NCBI GenBank assembly: GCA_949128115.1
Contig: OX421965.1
Location: 28,329,681 to 28,393,680 of the forward strand
Direction: 5' to 3'
Length of the DNA stretch: 64,000 bases
Source of the DNA: Anaspis maculata
Lineage: Eukaryota > Arthropoda > Insecta > Coleoptera > Scraptiidae
Part shown: in pieces, positions 15,001 through 30,000 of the stretch
Position numbering within the stretch: the stretch's first letter is position 1
Layout of the letters: each line of letters opens with the position of its first letter
Translations under genes and position numbers: made by a program
Notes under the pieces: generated by a model
Told to the model about the DNA's origin: nothing
What the model saw: the letters and a program-made list of their open reading frames with translations, nothing else
Database searches by the model: none

Positions 15001-18000
15001 AATGACTCACAATCTAAAAAAAAAATACCTACTAGCCTTTTCAGCGAACTGTTTTACATTTGGCATTTCTGACTTGTTTTTCGAAATTTGACCATTTTGC
15101 ACGACCACCCTCTGAAGTTGTAGGCTGTTTCATTTTATAGACGTTTGGCTACTTCATTCTGGGACACCTGTATACCTATGTATATACTTACTAAGTACAC
15201 AGTTGCATAATGTGAAAATTTATTAATCTATTCTGAAACAATAACACAAATACGAAAAGAACACCTCTTCGAACGTTGTTTGTTGATTGATTCATACCTA
15301 TAGAAGTTTCACTTCTTCCGAGGGTGACCATGGTCACGCACCCACGTTTTTGTTCGAAGTTTTATTCTCCGTCCCTGAAGAAGTCTAGTGATTGGAAATG
15401 ATGGAGCATCACGACAAAGGTATGTACTTCAAGACGCGTGCCGATTTGTGAATAGTATATCAATACATTTCGCTAAACTAATTTTTTAATTCACATGCTT
15501 GCAAAAGTAACAAAGTCGAAGTAATTTCAATGTTCGATTGACGCTAGAAAAAAATGTCCGTATTTGTCCGCAACAAGTTGCTTTTTCAAGCAAATCGCTT
15601 TCTAATATGACATATGACATAACCTTAAAAACAGGTGTCAAAACACAGCTGAAATTTCTCTGTTGGCTCTTTACTGCTTTCACGTACTCAATGTATGGAA
15701 AAATGTTCCAATGTTTCCAAACTTTATGCGTGCTCTATTGTGATGGTAAATGGGAAATTCTGGAACATAATTTGAAAATTGATTCTCTAAAATTTCAAAG
15801 GGGAAGCGCCCTACATTGTTTATTTTTTCATTTGGATTGTAAATTATAAATCGCACCCTGTATAGGTAGTGATGTTGCGAAAGGGCGAACACGTTTTAAA
15901 ATTACCAGTCACATCAGCAAAAAGCTGACAGGAACTGGCTGCTTACATGCAAGAGGTCGTCGGGTGGCTTCCAACGCTAATTGTAGGGTCCGTGGGTCCA
16001 TCACAGCTTCTATCCCTTACGCCCCCAGTGATCACAAATGTGACGTTCTTTTCTACTCTGTGCAGAAAGTCGAAAATCAATCCTGAGATGTTTCAGAACT
16101 GAATCGCACAATAATTATTGTGACAATGCTTATTCACCAGGCCTCATTATTGGGCCCATTGTACCCCTCTCCCAGACCAGCCAGACTCACCGAGCCGCGA
16201 TGTGGTCCCTGGATGTTTGATGGTCGGTCCATCCAAGCACTGGGGGCCGACAAGCGCACGGTTGATCTAGACTCCGTCTTTCACCCCCGAACTCGATACA
16301 TTCACGCTCCCTGCCCCGGCGTTCCTGACTTCGTCAGCCTTCCGACCACGCTGCCGGTTTTCCTCTACAGATCGCCGTACGCCGGCTGGAGGCATGTATA
16401 CTCGGGGGGTTAATTCAAGACCAGACCACCCGAGAAGGAGTTTCAAACCCGCTTCGAATCAGATGAAAGACGCCTTGTCTCCCATCCAACTCTTGGCAGC
16501 GGCCAGCGTTGCTGCAGTCAAGCTATCACTCAACTGGAGCGGCCTACCACTGCTACGCCCTCCTCGTTCCAATTAGTGTTGGTTGAACATGTGTTTTTGT
16601 CACAATGGCAGCCTAAAGTGAGTGCCCATTATTTTCTTGAAATAATATTTCGAAATAGAATTTCCTGACTACAGGGGCCGAACAATACAGCTTCCTGACT
16701 ACAAGAGGGTATCTACTGGAGGCACTTCCTAAATATAAGGTGACCGCACATCACCAAGATGAAAAAAAAAACCAAGAACAAGTACACCTTATGCAGAGGC
16801 AGAGGCAGAACGACCAAATCACAGCACATGTTATGATTTCTTCAACGTATCGGTTCGGTTCCTATCGGTATCTATAGTCTGTTAAACATGGTACAAGAAA
16901 ACGACATGAACGGAACATCAGGGATTGAATAAACGTGCGGGTTGGGGCTTCTTTCCTTTGAATCAAACAAATAGAAAAATATTTTTCACAAAATACACCA
17001 ACCGCATTACTTCCAACGAATGGAAGCGACGAAAAAAATGCGAATCCGTGACCTCTTTAGTTAATAAGCGCCGCCATGAGGGTTGCAATGATCTGCATCC
17101 TGTCTAGCTACGTATAACAAGGATGTGTTTTATTGTTGTGTAGAGTACCTCTCTACATGATGTGCGCTTGTGTTTTGTATGTGAGAGTACGTGGTTGCTT
17201 GCAACACACCATAAACTTGCAGTTACGATGCGACGTTTCAACAGTAAAACGAGTATTGTGAACAATCGCATTTCAAAAAAATATCAAAGCCGACGGGCTT
17301 AAAAAAACAGTGGACGATTTTGAAGTATGAGTACTTACTACGGGTACAACGTCGTGGCGACTCGGAACAACGATTTGAAATGCTAGCTTACAAGAGATGT
17401 GAAGTCTCGAATTACATTTCTGAAGTGATTTGGAACTGAAGGCATCAAAATCCTGTAAAGCAGGCTACTTTTGGTTTGCGCCTGAGGTTAACCGAGTGAC
17501 GTCATAGAGTTAAGAAAAATATTATTATTTTAAAAAACCAGCGAAAAAATGAACGCGTTGGTTTCAGGATATGAACAATTAGATCAGAAGTATAGGAAAC
17601 CTCATTTAAAATCAATATAATTTTTTCCGTTTAACACCCCCATTCTCCTAAACACTTCCTCATAGCTACTCATACCTTGAGAATTATTTAAGGTCCACGG
17701 AGTACAACAATGAATAAGTGGCTTTCACAAGATTACAGGACGAAAAATAATGACCTGAAACATCAGAGCCTCGGACTTCCGGACTCAAAACTTTAGACGA
17801 TTGGGGGTTCGTCACTCGTCAGTGCATGGGCATTCAGGTCCAGAAGCTCGAAAATACGAGGTTCGAAATCACACTACATTTCAAATAATTTCTGTTACCC
17901 ACCCTTCTTTCTTCTTGATCGTTTTAGAATTTCCCCTTTTGGTAGAGATTTCTATCATGAGAATGTTCATCGCATAAAAAGTTTTGAATTCGACAGGCAA

Positions 18001-21000
18001 AAAGTCCAAGTTTGCTGCTGGGTCCAGAACGCCTCGTGCCTGTTTATTTTCGCCAATATACTTAGCCGCGAGAGCCACTGCACATGTTTGCTAGTGAGTG
18101 AGTGTGTGTGTGCGTGCACGATTTTGCAAAGAGCCAGAGTGCGAAAAACAAGCGATAAATCTGCCGAGACTTTATCGGATAAATAATCTACTATTTCGGT
18201 GCGCGGTTTATTAAACATCCGGTGATTAGCGCGCCGAAAAAATAGAGATTAATAAATTACGCAAAACGTCCGGTTTCCTGTCTGTTCCCGTCTTGTGTCC
18301 CACCACACGAGCACCTTCTCTCTCTCTCCCGAGAGGGTCTTCACTCCACCTTCCCCCTGGCCATTGGTGGGTGTTGAGAGCTTAGTGCAGCAGCCAGGAG
18401 TTCAGGACATTCTCGTGAGAGAAAAACGACCAGAAAAATAAACGGCGGATTTGCAATTTAGTCGGAGCTAAATATTTGCGCACGTTCCGCGCTCATCCTC
18501 TTCCTACGTTTTGTTGCAAGAAAAATGCAACGTTACACTAACAACAATTATGAAGAAACCTAAAGTTAGATACCATGATCTCTAATGGTGTTTTTTTTAT
18601 TGCACTAGAAAATACCAATTTTTGGGATTATTAACTTTCTAATTCCGCCAGGCTGGAACTTTTTAGAAAGGACCCAATTTTCGAATGTCTGCCGCAAGGA
18701 CGGTAATAATGCTTTATTATCCTGATTTCTTACTAATAAGTGAAAATCCGGGTTCACTAGTAGCTGTGCTAGTAGTTATGAAACAGGAACAAGTTTAGGG
18801 ATCAGACATACATACAACGCCACCTGGTGATTGCTTTAGATTTTAAATTGTAGAGGGCTACCGATCCATATTTTATACTCCAAATAATTTTACCTCCTGA
18901 TGGTATCTACTGCCACCAGGTTATTCATTGCTGAATTTTTAGAAACAGACTACTTCCTAATGTACAGGCAGTAGTACAAGTACAGACGCGAGCGCATAAA
19001 TGGAAACACTTTTCGCAAAACTGTCAATTTTGCGTTTTTTTTTGTGGGGGAACAAGCTACCTTAACAGCACAAGCTGGAATAAAATCTGTTTGAAACTGT
19101 GCCTTATAACTCTTCAATCACCGAGGTTTGATTCCAGCCGGCGGAAGAAACGTTTCTGGGCCAAACACCGCTGAAAACGTTGAAATAATGGTGTTGTAGG
19201 AAATATTATGATTGTGTATAATAAAACTGTTGTAACGAAAATTTGAAATAGAAGTAATTACCATAACTCCTATGGCCGAATGTAAGGTCGAAAAGAAGAA
19301 AACAATATTTATTATTTATTATTATTTATTATAACTCTTCATTATTGCTGTCATAAAGCGACTCGTGGTACTGATCACTTTATTATCTGATTAAATCCCG
19401 ACAGCACCGCGGCTTCAGGCTTCAAATGATAAAATGATCTATACTATACAGGGTCCTGCAACAGTGCGTCGGGCTTTCCTAGCGCCCTTACCTTGCAAAA
19501 TAGAGGAAAAGGTGTAATACATAAAATTATTAGTTTGAAAAGTTCTACCTTGTAAGATTATTTTCAACTATACAGGGTGTTCAATTTTTGCGCTATAACA
19601 AAAACAAAGATTTCTTTAAATGAAATGCCCCACTTTAGATTTCATTTTCTTGTTCAGCTTTTCAAGCTCTATTACAAGTGTATTTTTGTTTTTTCAATTT
19701 GTAGCAGTGCTACCAACTGAAAATTAAAAATCGAAATTTTTGAGGTTCACTTTGAAAAATCGTAGAGGCCCCTTTTTTGGGATTAAGGAATGAAATTTGG
19801 CATAGCGGTAGACGAACAGAAGCTGAATAACTTCATGACAAAAAACTTGAGGTTCAATTATACAGGGTGTGCAAATTTTTTTTTCGAACTTCGCAAATTT
19901 CAAAATGCCATAAGTCATTTTTTTCCAAAGGAATGCCTCATATTTCATCTCATCATTCGATAGCTTTTTTCTTCCTCTTTAATTTTTATCGGGGTTACCT
20001 TACCCCTAAATTCCATAATTTCAGAGATAATCGATACTTTTGATATTGTCGTTTATTTGGATTTTTTATGTTCTTAGTAAGTCCTGATACAGAAAATCAT
20101 GTGTCAAAATGAACGCACCTCTCAATTTGACAGTTTGAAGGTTTTTGAAGTCGAGAAAATCGCTTTTCTAAGCTCAATTTGAATTTTCTTTTTTCCATCA
20201 GGCAACCAAATTCTTTTTGAAGCATTTTCTTCAGATTGAAATTTAGCGCAGCCATTCAATAAAAAAAACTTGTTCTAAGAATCAAACCAAGCAAACTATA
20301 TCAATCAGACATTTGTTGATGATCACTATGGCCTGCCCGGCGTGAAAAATTTTAATAAATAGCACTTTTTATCAAAATTATCGATTATCTCGGAAATTAA
20401 CAAACTTAGGGGTAGGGCACCCCTGGTAAAAATGAAAAAGGAGAAAAAAAGCTGTCGAATGGTTGAATAAAATAGGGGGCATTCCATTTGAAAGAAATGA
20501 CTTATGGCATTTTGAAATTTGCGAAGTTCTAAAAAAAATTCTGAACACCCTGTATCACTGATTCTGAAGTTTTTTGTCATGAAATTATTCACCTCCTATT
20601 CGACTATTGTTGTGCCAAATTTCATTCCTTGATTGCAAAAAACGAGGCTCCTACGATTTTTCAGAACGAACCCTGAAATTACAAAAAAATTCAATTTTCA
20701 ATTTTTAGTCGGTAGCACTGCCACACGTTTAGAAAACAAAAATACGCTTGTAATAGAGCTTGAAAAGCTGAACAAGAAAATAAAATCAAAAGTGGGGCAT
20801 TTCATTGAAAAAAAACTTTGTTTTTGTTATAGCGCAAAACCTACCTTGTATAGTTGAAAATAATTTCACTGGTTAGAACTTTTCAAATCAATAATTTTAT
20901 GTATTACACCTTTGTCTCTATCTCGTCAGGGAAGGGCGCTAGACACCTTTGTCTCTATCTCGTAAGGGAAGGGCGCTAGAAAAGCCCGACGCACTGTTGC

Positions 21001-24000
21001 AGGACCCTGTATACTGTAACAAGCAGCGATCCTGTTTCGCATTCGAGAGCACACCTGGTCCTTCTAGACTGTTCGCATCAGATCGCAGTGTTTAGAGTGC
21101 GAAGCTCTAGAGATTCGAGAACATACGCGATGGTTTGGCCATTTAAATAACATGGAAGATATCAATAGGTGGATAAAGCACATCAGCTCAATTGGCGGAG
21201 GCGCCGCTCTAGGACACGTTGGTAAATACGCCCGAAAAGTGTTGGATTGTTCGAGAGTCGTCTCCGAGTCATATGCTGCGGTCAAGTGGAATTTGCTAGA
21301 GAACTTGTGGAAACTCCCAGAATAACAGTCGGAGGTACATAAGCATCGATAGATCGGCCGACAGACCAGTATTGAATCCAGAACGATAACAGCGAGTAGT
21401 AATCGTTGATATACCCAAGCGCAAATAATAATTGTTGACATGTATTTATAGTAGTTCATTCATTCATTCATTCATTCATTAGCCATAACAACCCATTGAG
21501 GGTTTCGGCTTGCTTCTCTGCCGATTCATATTGGATAGGAGGCCTACAACAGTTTAAAGTGAATTCCGAACCACAAGTGAATAGCAACAGCCATCACTCT
21601 TCCAGATTCATATTGGATAGGAGGCCTACAACAGTTTAAAGTGAATTCCGAACCACAAGTGAATAGCAACAGCCATCACTCTTCCAGATGAGCTTTCAAA
21701 GGCCGAAGTACTCGGAAGGTTTGCCCAGAACCTTGCCGAGGGAGGATTTGGCGCCGGCATTCCATTTCCGAGTGGTCTTCACCACAGCGTCATGTTGAAG
21801 CGGTCACCCATCCAGAAATGGACCGCGGTGTGTATGGCTTGACTTCAAATTTATAGTAGTACGCAGTAATAAACAGTGTGTTTCAAACGATCGTCTTGGT
21901 CGTAAAAGAACCCAAACGCGAAATCCGTAACAATGTGCAGAGACAATATTGTTATACATATACAGGGTGCGCAAAATGGAACAACTTGATTTCCTGTCGC
22001 CCCAAGACATCAAGCAAAATTAGGAAAGAATGTGGGATAGTGAAATGGGTTATCTTGGCATAGGGATGTCTATTTTGATTCGGAAAGCGGATTTCAACAC
22101 CCCGCCGCGGTCGGATTCCTCTCCAAATTCAAATAAACGAAAATGACGAGGTTTTCTTCAGTTCAGCTGTACAATCAGTGGGCAATTGGTGATCTCCACT
22201 TGTTCATAGTACAAACGAATGACATTCACATAAGTCAAGTAACTATTGATAGCCCAGTCAATGAAAGCATAATTTAGGAGAATAGCGAAAATAAATAGTG
22301 TAGTTTTGAAAATTGGTAGAGATGTTCTCGAAAGCTTGCTGATCCTTGTGTAGAAATAGAAAGTTCCCATCGATATGTGGTGTGGAATCTTAGATTACTG
22401 GTATATTTCGAGTATTTTTTTCAATCAACTCGATAAATAGCAACCCCATGAAGAAACGGCTCGGTTCAAATAAAAGGCCATCAAATTGTCTACAAAAAAG
22501 TTGCTCATGACTTTTACGTATCTGTCATAACTTTAGGGAAATTGGCCGTGAGCGTCGGCCGTGAGTCGTGGAGGAGGTATTTCATTTCCCTCACGAAATC
22601 AGTTAATCACTTTTTGTGGACCTTGTATTTCAATATAAAATTGAACAAAAAGTTTCAAAGTTTCACAGATGCTTACGAGAGACATATTCAATAACAGGCG
22701 ACCGTAACAGGCCTTGTTGAAACGCCAATTTCGTTTTGTAGAAATTCGAACCAATGGAAACTAGTCGATAGCTAACAGCCTCTTCTGATTGCGCGTGCCC
22801 TTTGTTCATGTGCGGGACCGTCAGCTGATAGATCTGTGCTCGTTTATCGATCGTAATGTTCGCACCATAAAGATTAGGTCGTTTGTTGCCAAAATATATT
22901 TTATTTAACGGGGTTTTATTTAATTGTGCACATTTTACAATACCTCACCAGTTGAATAAAGCATCGTATTCTACTCTCGTGTAATGGTGTCATTCGGATG
23001 CTTCACGACACTCGCCAAGGCTCGTGTCAACAAACTGCATCCTCTTGAGCAATTGCAGTCAATACACGCTCGCTGAATAATATTCTACTATTATCAAGTG
23101 ATCCTATTTCTTCTCTGTTCCTTTTAATAGAGTATTTCTGTGACGTCACGGGAATAACAGACAGTTTTTTTGTATAATTTTTTTCTTTTAATAAATTGCC
23201 AACGTTTCAACCTCTTGGCGAGGTCTTTCTCAAGGCGAGTCACTAAAAATAATACAATAAATACATTATAAAATTCAAGAACTTACAGGAATTGTAAAAA
23301 TATGAGACCTAAGAGAAAGACCTCGCCAAGAGACTGAAACGTTGGCAATTTATTAAAAGAAAAAAATTATATAAAAAAACTGTCTGTTATTCCCGTGACA
23401 TTAAAGAAATATTCTACTACATATTTGTATTGGGCCGATAGAAATAAAGAAAAGAAACAAAACACTGATAAATGATTATCCTTTTTTTTTTCGAAGTCAC
23501 ACCTGATCAAAACTGCAGCCTAACCAACTTCTAGCTCTACGCAACCCTGGTTTGTGCGCGGCTCTTGGTTGTCCTTTCAAAATATTGTTTTCCTTCTTAC
23601 AGCTCCGTTGCTATCAAATCAATGCTTGAAGAAAACAGGTATCTGAAATTAATTGACATATCTAGAAATAACAATTTTTGTTTTTTTTTGCTAAAACTTG
23701 AAAAAACCTGTATTTTGTGGGGGAAAAATCTGTTTTAGAGAAAATTGTTTTGTACTTTTGGGGAAAATATTACAAAAAACAGCTATTGAACTGGCCAATT
23801 CAATTAGAGAAAAAAGTGTTTTTTCATTTTTATATTTGGAGCATTGGTAGCGCCGGAACCTGTATCTGTACCTGTATCTCAAACAGGAATTCAGTGCACA
23901 CCCAGTGGTTGATAATTTTGACTGTTTAGTCTATCGTAAATAGTTCCTCAAAATCACTTCAAATAATGTAAAACGAGGGGGGGCAAAGTCCCACCCTTTG

Positions 24001-27000
24001 ATCCCCCACATCAAAAATAAACGTCACAATTTTTTTTTATATTTTTCACGTGTTCTTGAGTAGATTCCATTTATCGCTCTGGACTCGGAATACGATACTT
24101 TTGAGACACCTGTATATGTCTTCCTCACTCATGGTATGTCACGGTCGGCCCTTCACTGTGAATCGCCACAATGTTAGTTCACAGTGTTCGCATGTATCCT
24201 GCGATTCGTTATTATTTGTTCTCAATTTGTTAGAGAGAAATTGAGAATGAGAAAAATGAAATGATATATGGACATTTTCTTCACAATTCTCTCAGCTGCT
24301 CTTTCGACATTTGTTTGCTTGGTTTTGCAAAATTCAACTTTTTTGATGAAAGACGGTCTAAAATAGAATCTATGTCCATATTTACCTCGCTACTCATTTA
24401 CTAATTATTTATAAAAACTAAGGCTAAATTCGAGAAAGTCGAACTGAGATGCAAGTTCGCAATGTTCGTATCATGGAAATTTGGCAAATTTCAAATACAC
24501 GTAGGGCATAGGCGGTCGCTATGTGGAATGAGTAGTTTTGCCTAATTTTAAGATACCTACTCTACCCCACGAGACACCTAGATAACCAAAATCAATTATG
24601 TATTTAAAAGGCTTTGGGTGGTATGATTAAAAGAAGTATTTACTTTTACTTCAAGTAAATACTTCACTCAGTAGTAAGTGCTTCGAATCCCGTAGTATTT
24701 ACTTCACCTTCTACTTGAAGAAAAACTAAAGTAAGAAGTAGAAGCTTTTACTTCATACTCCACTCTATGTACTCTAGTAAATAGAAGGTAATACTACAGC
24801 TTATGCTAATTTTGTGTAGTATTTACTTCGAAGTAAAGTAAATACTATAGTATTGCTGGAGTTGATCAAGAAGCAACTTCGCATTTGAAATTCAATTCAA
24901 AAGTGGTCAAATGGCCATGTTTGTTAGTCTCGGAATAAACTGTAGAGAAGTTTGGAAAATAGGGGCGTTATGGAGGAGCGCAATATAGAAAGTATCGGTC
25001 AGTTCTCTTTCATTTTCAACTTTTCAGCGCTGAGGAAGTAAATTGATGTTACTTGTCCAAAGACAAGAGGAGGAATTGTGAAAAAGATGTATACTTAAAT
25101 TAAAGAAAGACAACGTGCAGTGGATGCAGAATATGTCCATATTTTTGGGGACTCACGTCGAAAGAGGAGGGGCAGCTCCCAGGCAACAAAACCAAAATGG
25201 AGATTTTCCTCAGACGCTTAGGCAATCCCAGTTTTCAGTTGGCTTGGGGCAGACTTGCAGACTTGGTAGTCCAAAAAAGTGTTTGAAAATTATCAAAGAG
25301 GTCGCCAATAAAATTGTTTGAAACCGACCCTTTTTGCATCGAAATTCTTATTTTTGATGTTTCCACTATACATTTCTACAATTTCAGTGGCTGCATTATC
25401 TTTTTTGCTTTTATTGCTGGGGCCTTTCCCTTGGCCCGCAAGATTCTGCGGTCCTGCAAGAGCATCACAAAGGCCATCTGCAGATCCTTATCTTCCTCGC
25501 TTTTTGCTACACCGTTTTCGCTGGCACTTTATTTGTCTCTACTCAAACTCATACTGGCCACAAAATGGATTCAAAGCCAGGATCACGTTCAGAACGAAAG
25601 ACTTTTCAGGTGACGTTAACGTTGAAGTTTGTCACTGTAGTAACAACTTCTAGGCGAAGTATTTACTTCATGTATTGGATTATGCTTCACAAAATACTAC
25701 GAAGTAAAAGCTTCTACTTGAAGTAAAAGTAAATACTTCTTTTAATCATACCACCCCTTGTCTTTGTTTTTCTGCCATAACGGCACAAAAACACCAAACG
25801 TTTATAAATATGAAAATATGCGTTTCATAATATGAATGCTGTTGGCAAACATGGGTTGTTAAATAGAGAATAGCCCTTCTTGCAATCCCTGATGTCATCA
25901 TTTTGAATGATGTCCTGGGCAGCGTCTGTGTCGCTGAGGAAACCTCCACCAGGTAGAAACAGGATAGGTGGGTATATTCATGAGCGACAGTCGTACATGA
26001 ACAAAACATGTTTCAAGGAACAGCATAGGACATGCCTCATGATCAGTGTCATATTACAACAGCAAGTATAAATCTGATCAGTACTTACGGGAATTTTACT
26101 CGTACGCAAGAATTCCAACAGTGCCTCGAGCGAACCCAAAGTGGAAGCCTGGACGTACACGCCGCGATCTTGCAGTTTGATGTTGGACAGGGCCGAGCGC
26201 AGTTCCTTGGAAATTTCCTCTTTGCAAATCTCCACCTCGTCGGGCTTATGCGCCACCAGAAGGTTCAATCCGGCGATGGCCTTTTCCAGCTCTTTGGCGG
26301 CTATTTTCACTCCCTGGGCCGCCCTGATTTCTTTGTATTCCACGTAGGCGTTCTGAAATTAAAAACCAAATGCTTAGCTGATGAAGAATATTTAATTTCT
26401 GACAAAATACTATCATGCAATTTGCTTGGCGTCAAGCTCTAAATATTCTCTCGTGCTATTATAATCTACTGCCCTTAATACGTAAATAACTATCATTCAT
26501 TAGCTATACAACCCACTTGGTTGTCCAAAGTCTTGCCAAAGAGAAACAGCTTTTCAAATAGACATTTTATCAATGCCAGCCACTCGTTAAACAACTTGCT
26601 CAATTTGAAATTTCTTCTGCACCAAGTGATTGAATTCAATACCGCAAAAATGACCCTAAAGTCAACTGATTTCATGACTATCTATAAAGTTGGTTTAGGA
26701 AAATTTAGCGATACTGGGGAGATACAGCCCTTTGAAGCTCTACTTTTTCTGTTTTTCATCAACAACTCTTGAGTAGGTAAAGGTATTTACCATTATTATA
26801 ACTAACTTGCCTCCTATTTTTCAAATTTAAACAAAATCCAAGTACTGGTTCTAAAGTTAAGGAGGCAATCGAATGCACGGGTAATCTACACATCAAGTGA
26901 GGAAGGGTCCCTTTTGTGGTGCTAAATTTTGGGAGACTTGTATACCTTGACCCTGAGCTCTCTCAGAGGTTGCGGCATCAACAGTGACCGTATCTGGGTG

Positions 27001-30000
27001 ACGATGGGTCCATCTGTGCCAGCACAGAGCATCGTGTCGCCCTCCCGTAACGTTCCGTTGACCAAGATGACGTCGATCGTGGTGCCCAATCCGGGTATCG
27101 CCTTCACTTCCAGCACGGTGGCCTGCAACTCGTCCGAATACATCAACCTCTTGGGCAGTTTCGTTTGACAAAATTCGACGATCAGCGCCAGCAAATTGCC
27201 CATGCCCTCGCCGGTGATGGCGCTGGTGGGAATCAGGGACACGTAACTTCTGATGTCGGGATTTTCGTAGAACAGGGCGGCGTTCAGACCCTGTTCGGCG
27301 AACTGGACGATGACCTCTTTGGCCCTGCGTTCGAATTCCGTTTGGGTGTTGGTGCTTTGGGCCTTGATGACGTCGCGGATGTCCTTTCGGCTGACGGTTT
27401 GCCAGTCAAACAGGCGATCGATCTTGTTCAAGGCCACGATGAAGGGCGTTTTCTTGGTTTTGAGGAGGTTGATGGACTCGATGGTCTGCGGCTCGAGACC
27501 GTGCATGATGTCGACGACGAGGATCGCGATGTCACAAAGGGAAGAACCGCGACTCCTGAGGTTGCTGAAAGACTCGTGGCCGGGTGTGTCTATGATGAGC
27601 AAGCCGGGTATCCTGAGCTCCATCTCAGCAGCCTGTAAAATTTTCATCACATTGATCAAATCCTTTTTTTTACAGTTTTCCAGAGCTTGTGAACACTTCA
27701 AAAGAAAATTAACTTGAGTTGATTAACCAGTCTGTATAATTTTAAATAGACAACTCTGTCAATGGTAAGTTACGACGATGCAGGCATTCTGATATTAGCC
27801 ACGCTGAGAGGCATGCCATGCCGAAACATCAGTGTCAGTGTCTTTGATTTGTCTTTTTTAACAGCAAATTACTGTAAAAACTGAGTTGATTATCACTACT
27901 CAACAAACATTTTGTACAAAAAGTATAAGACTATTACCAAGTATAGTACGCATCTTTTGATGACCAATACTAATTATCAGATATAAGTTGAACTAAACAC
28001 CAATAGGGCGGTTTATCTTGAAGGAAACAACAAGCTCACCCCTTTGACAATTCTGATTTGCTCCTTGATGGCATCTATCGGTACATTGGTGGCACCGATT
28101 TGCTGAGTTATGCCGCCTGCCTCGCCATCTTGGACGTTGGTCCTCCTGAGTTTGTCTAGAATTTTGGTTTTGCCCGTGTCGACGTGACCCAGTACACACA
28201 CTATTGCTGCCCGCAATGTGTCCACGGTCCTACGTTTCTCTGCTTCTTCTTTCCTTAGCTGTAAACAAAACAAAATCAAAATCAGATGCTGGCTACATCA
28301 CCAAAAAAAAAAATGAAAGCCGCTCTTACTTTAATCCTTTCCAGTGCTCTGTCTCTAGCCTTTTCAGCAGCAGTGCGTCCGTCGTTCTCCTCTGAATCGT
28401 CGTCGTCGTCATCGTCGTCCGACTCGTCTTCGGAATCTGACGACATGCTGCTAATCGACCTGTCGGAACCGTCGTCGGAACTTTTTTCTTCTGCCTTCGC
28501 TTTGGCTTTTTTCTTATTTTGACTGACGGGATCAGTCTCAGTCTTTCCATCTATTATGGGTAACAAAAATGTGAAAGAAGAAGATTTTGATTAGTGAAAA
28601 AATTACCGGAACCTGGCGATTCGTCGGATTCTTCACCGCCTGAGGACGCGTCCCAGGCGTCCTTGACGTCCTCCTCGGACTCTGCCTTTTCAGGACTCTC
28701 TTCAGCTGGAGGAAGAAGTACTTCTTCCGTCACATTTTCAGATTTTTCTTCGGTAGATGCAGGTTCTTCGACTTTCTCTTGCTCTTCCCCAATTTTGGCT
28801 GTAATAGTTGATTGAAAAAATGAACAAACAAAATAATGACACACAGTTGATGTTTTCAGTGAAACATAACGTATACAGGCAATTTAGGAAAATGGTTCAG
28901 GAGTGCCAGAAAAATTTCGTTTTTTATTTTCAGAGGTATTGGGGAGGGTCGAAGGGTGGGACTTTCAAACCCGCTATTTTCATTATCTGATGAGATTTTA
29001 CCGAACTCCTTAGAACAGATCGGAGAAATTCTTCTGGACCATTCATCTGTTCCAATTTTGCTCTTATTATAACATGGTTGAATCATAAACCCCCGAAATC
29101 GACTTTTTTCCTTAAACACCTGCAAAACATGCCGAAGGGTTCCTCAACCACCCTAAAGCAGAAATAGATACGGCTAGTTTCCATGGGATTTTTTATGGAG
29201 GCGATTTCAATTGAAAATGTGTTATTGTCTCGCCCTGTACAGGGTGGTCCATCCTAGCGTAATTATCCCAAAGCGGCCTTACGCGGCCTATCGCAAAACG
29301 GCCTTAAAAGAAAAGTTATATGGTTTGATGAGATCTATGACCCGAAATTATTTTCAGTGATACAGGGTGTCCAACTTTGACGGGATAAACGAAACGTCTA
29401 TTCAGCTCTTTCAACTGTCCTATGCCTGTATTTTTGTTTCACAATTGACCTTTCCAATTTTAGGAGATAGAAAGTACATGGTTTTTCGAGGTCACCTTTG
29501 ACGTTTTGACGTTTATGACGTTTAGACGTTTCGTTTCTGACTTTTGCGGGAATTTTGAATCGGTTAGCTATACTGTTCCCATTATCATGTGGGGAAAGTC
29601 ACTAGAGCCCATAAGGGAGTTTTTAATGGACGAAGTAATAGAGTTTTTTCGTAGTAAGATGCACGTGTCTGGTGCAGCGTGATCCCCGCTGGTGCTGGTG
29701 CAGCCACACTTCCATCAAGTTAGGGTCTTTCGTGAACCGGTGCATGGTTATGCCGGATGTATTCGTCTTATTCTCGCACTCGCATAGAGCGACACAACAC
29801 CCTTGAACCATTTCTATAAGTATCTTCTCAGTTTTCCACTACATTATAACACACTTATTGGTAAGAACGAGGGTAAGAACAAGTGAAATCATGAAATCCA
29901 TGCTGAAATCAAATAAATACACGACAGAGCGCTTGTCAGATTCGAAAAGTTTCCCATTTGTCAGAAACGAAATGTCATATCTCAAGAAACATAGGGCGCT

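Larger units (their letters stand above)
3822..26088 (-). other. Giant (22.3 kb) intron 9 of eIF5B
   Basis: The boundaries are set by exon 9 (donor GTAAGT next to 26089) and exon 10 (acceptor TTACAG next to 3821). The intron holds tRNA-derived SINE-like sequences, hairpin MITEs, two large foldback elements (11842-14123 and 19446-21013), LINE 3' fragments and a TIR element (24616-25756). I found no convincing spliced gene nested inside it on either strand. Confidence 0.93.

Noticed and set aside
25314..25653. Two overlapping frames (99 and 111 codons) as a transposase
   Set aside because: They lie inside the TIR element but show no transposase motif and overlap each other.
27165..27717. Two long plus-strand frames (157 and 135 codons)
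   Set aside because: Antisense of eIF5B exon 8, which has strong family conservation on the minus strand.
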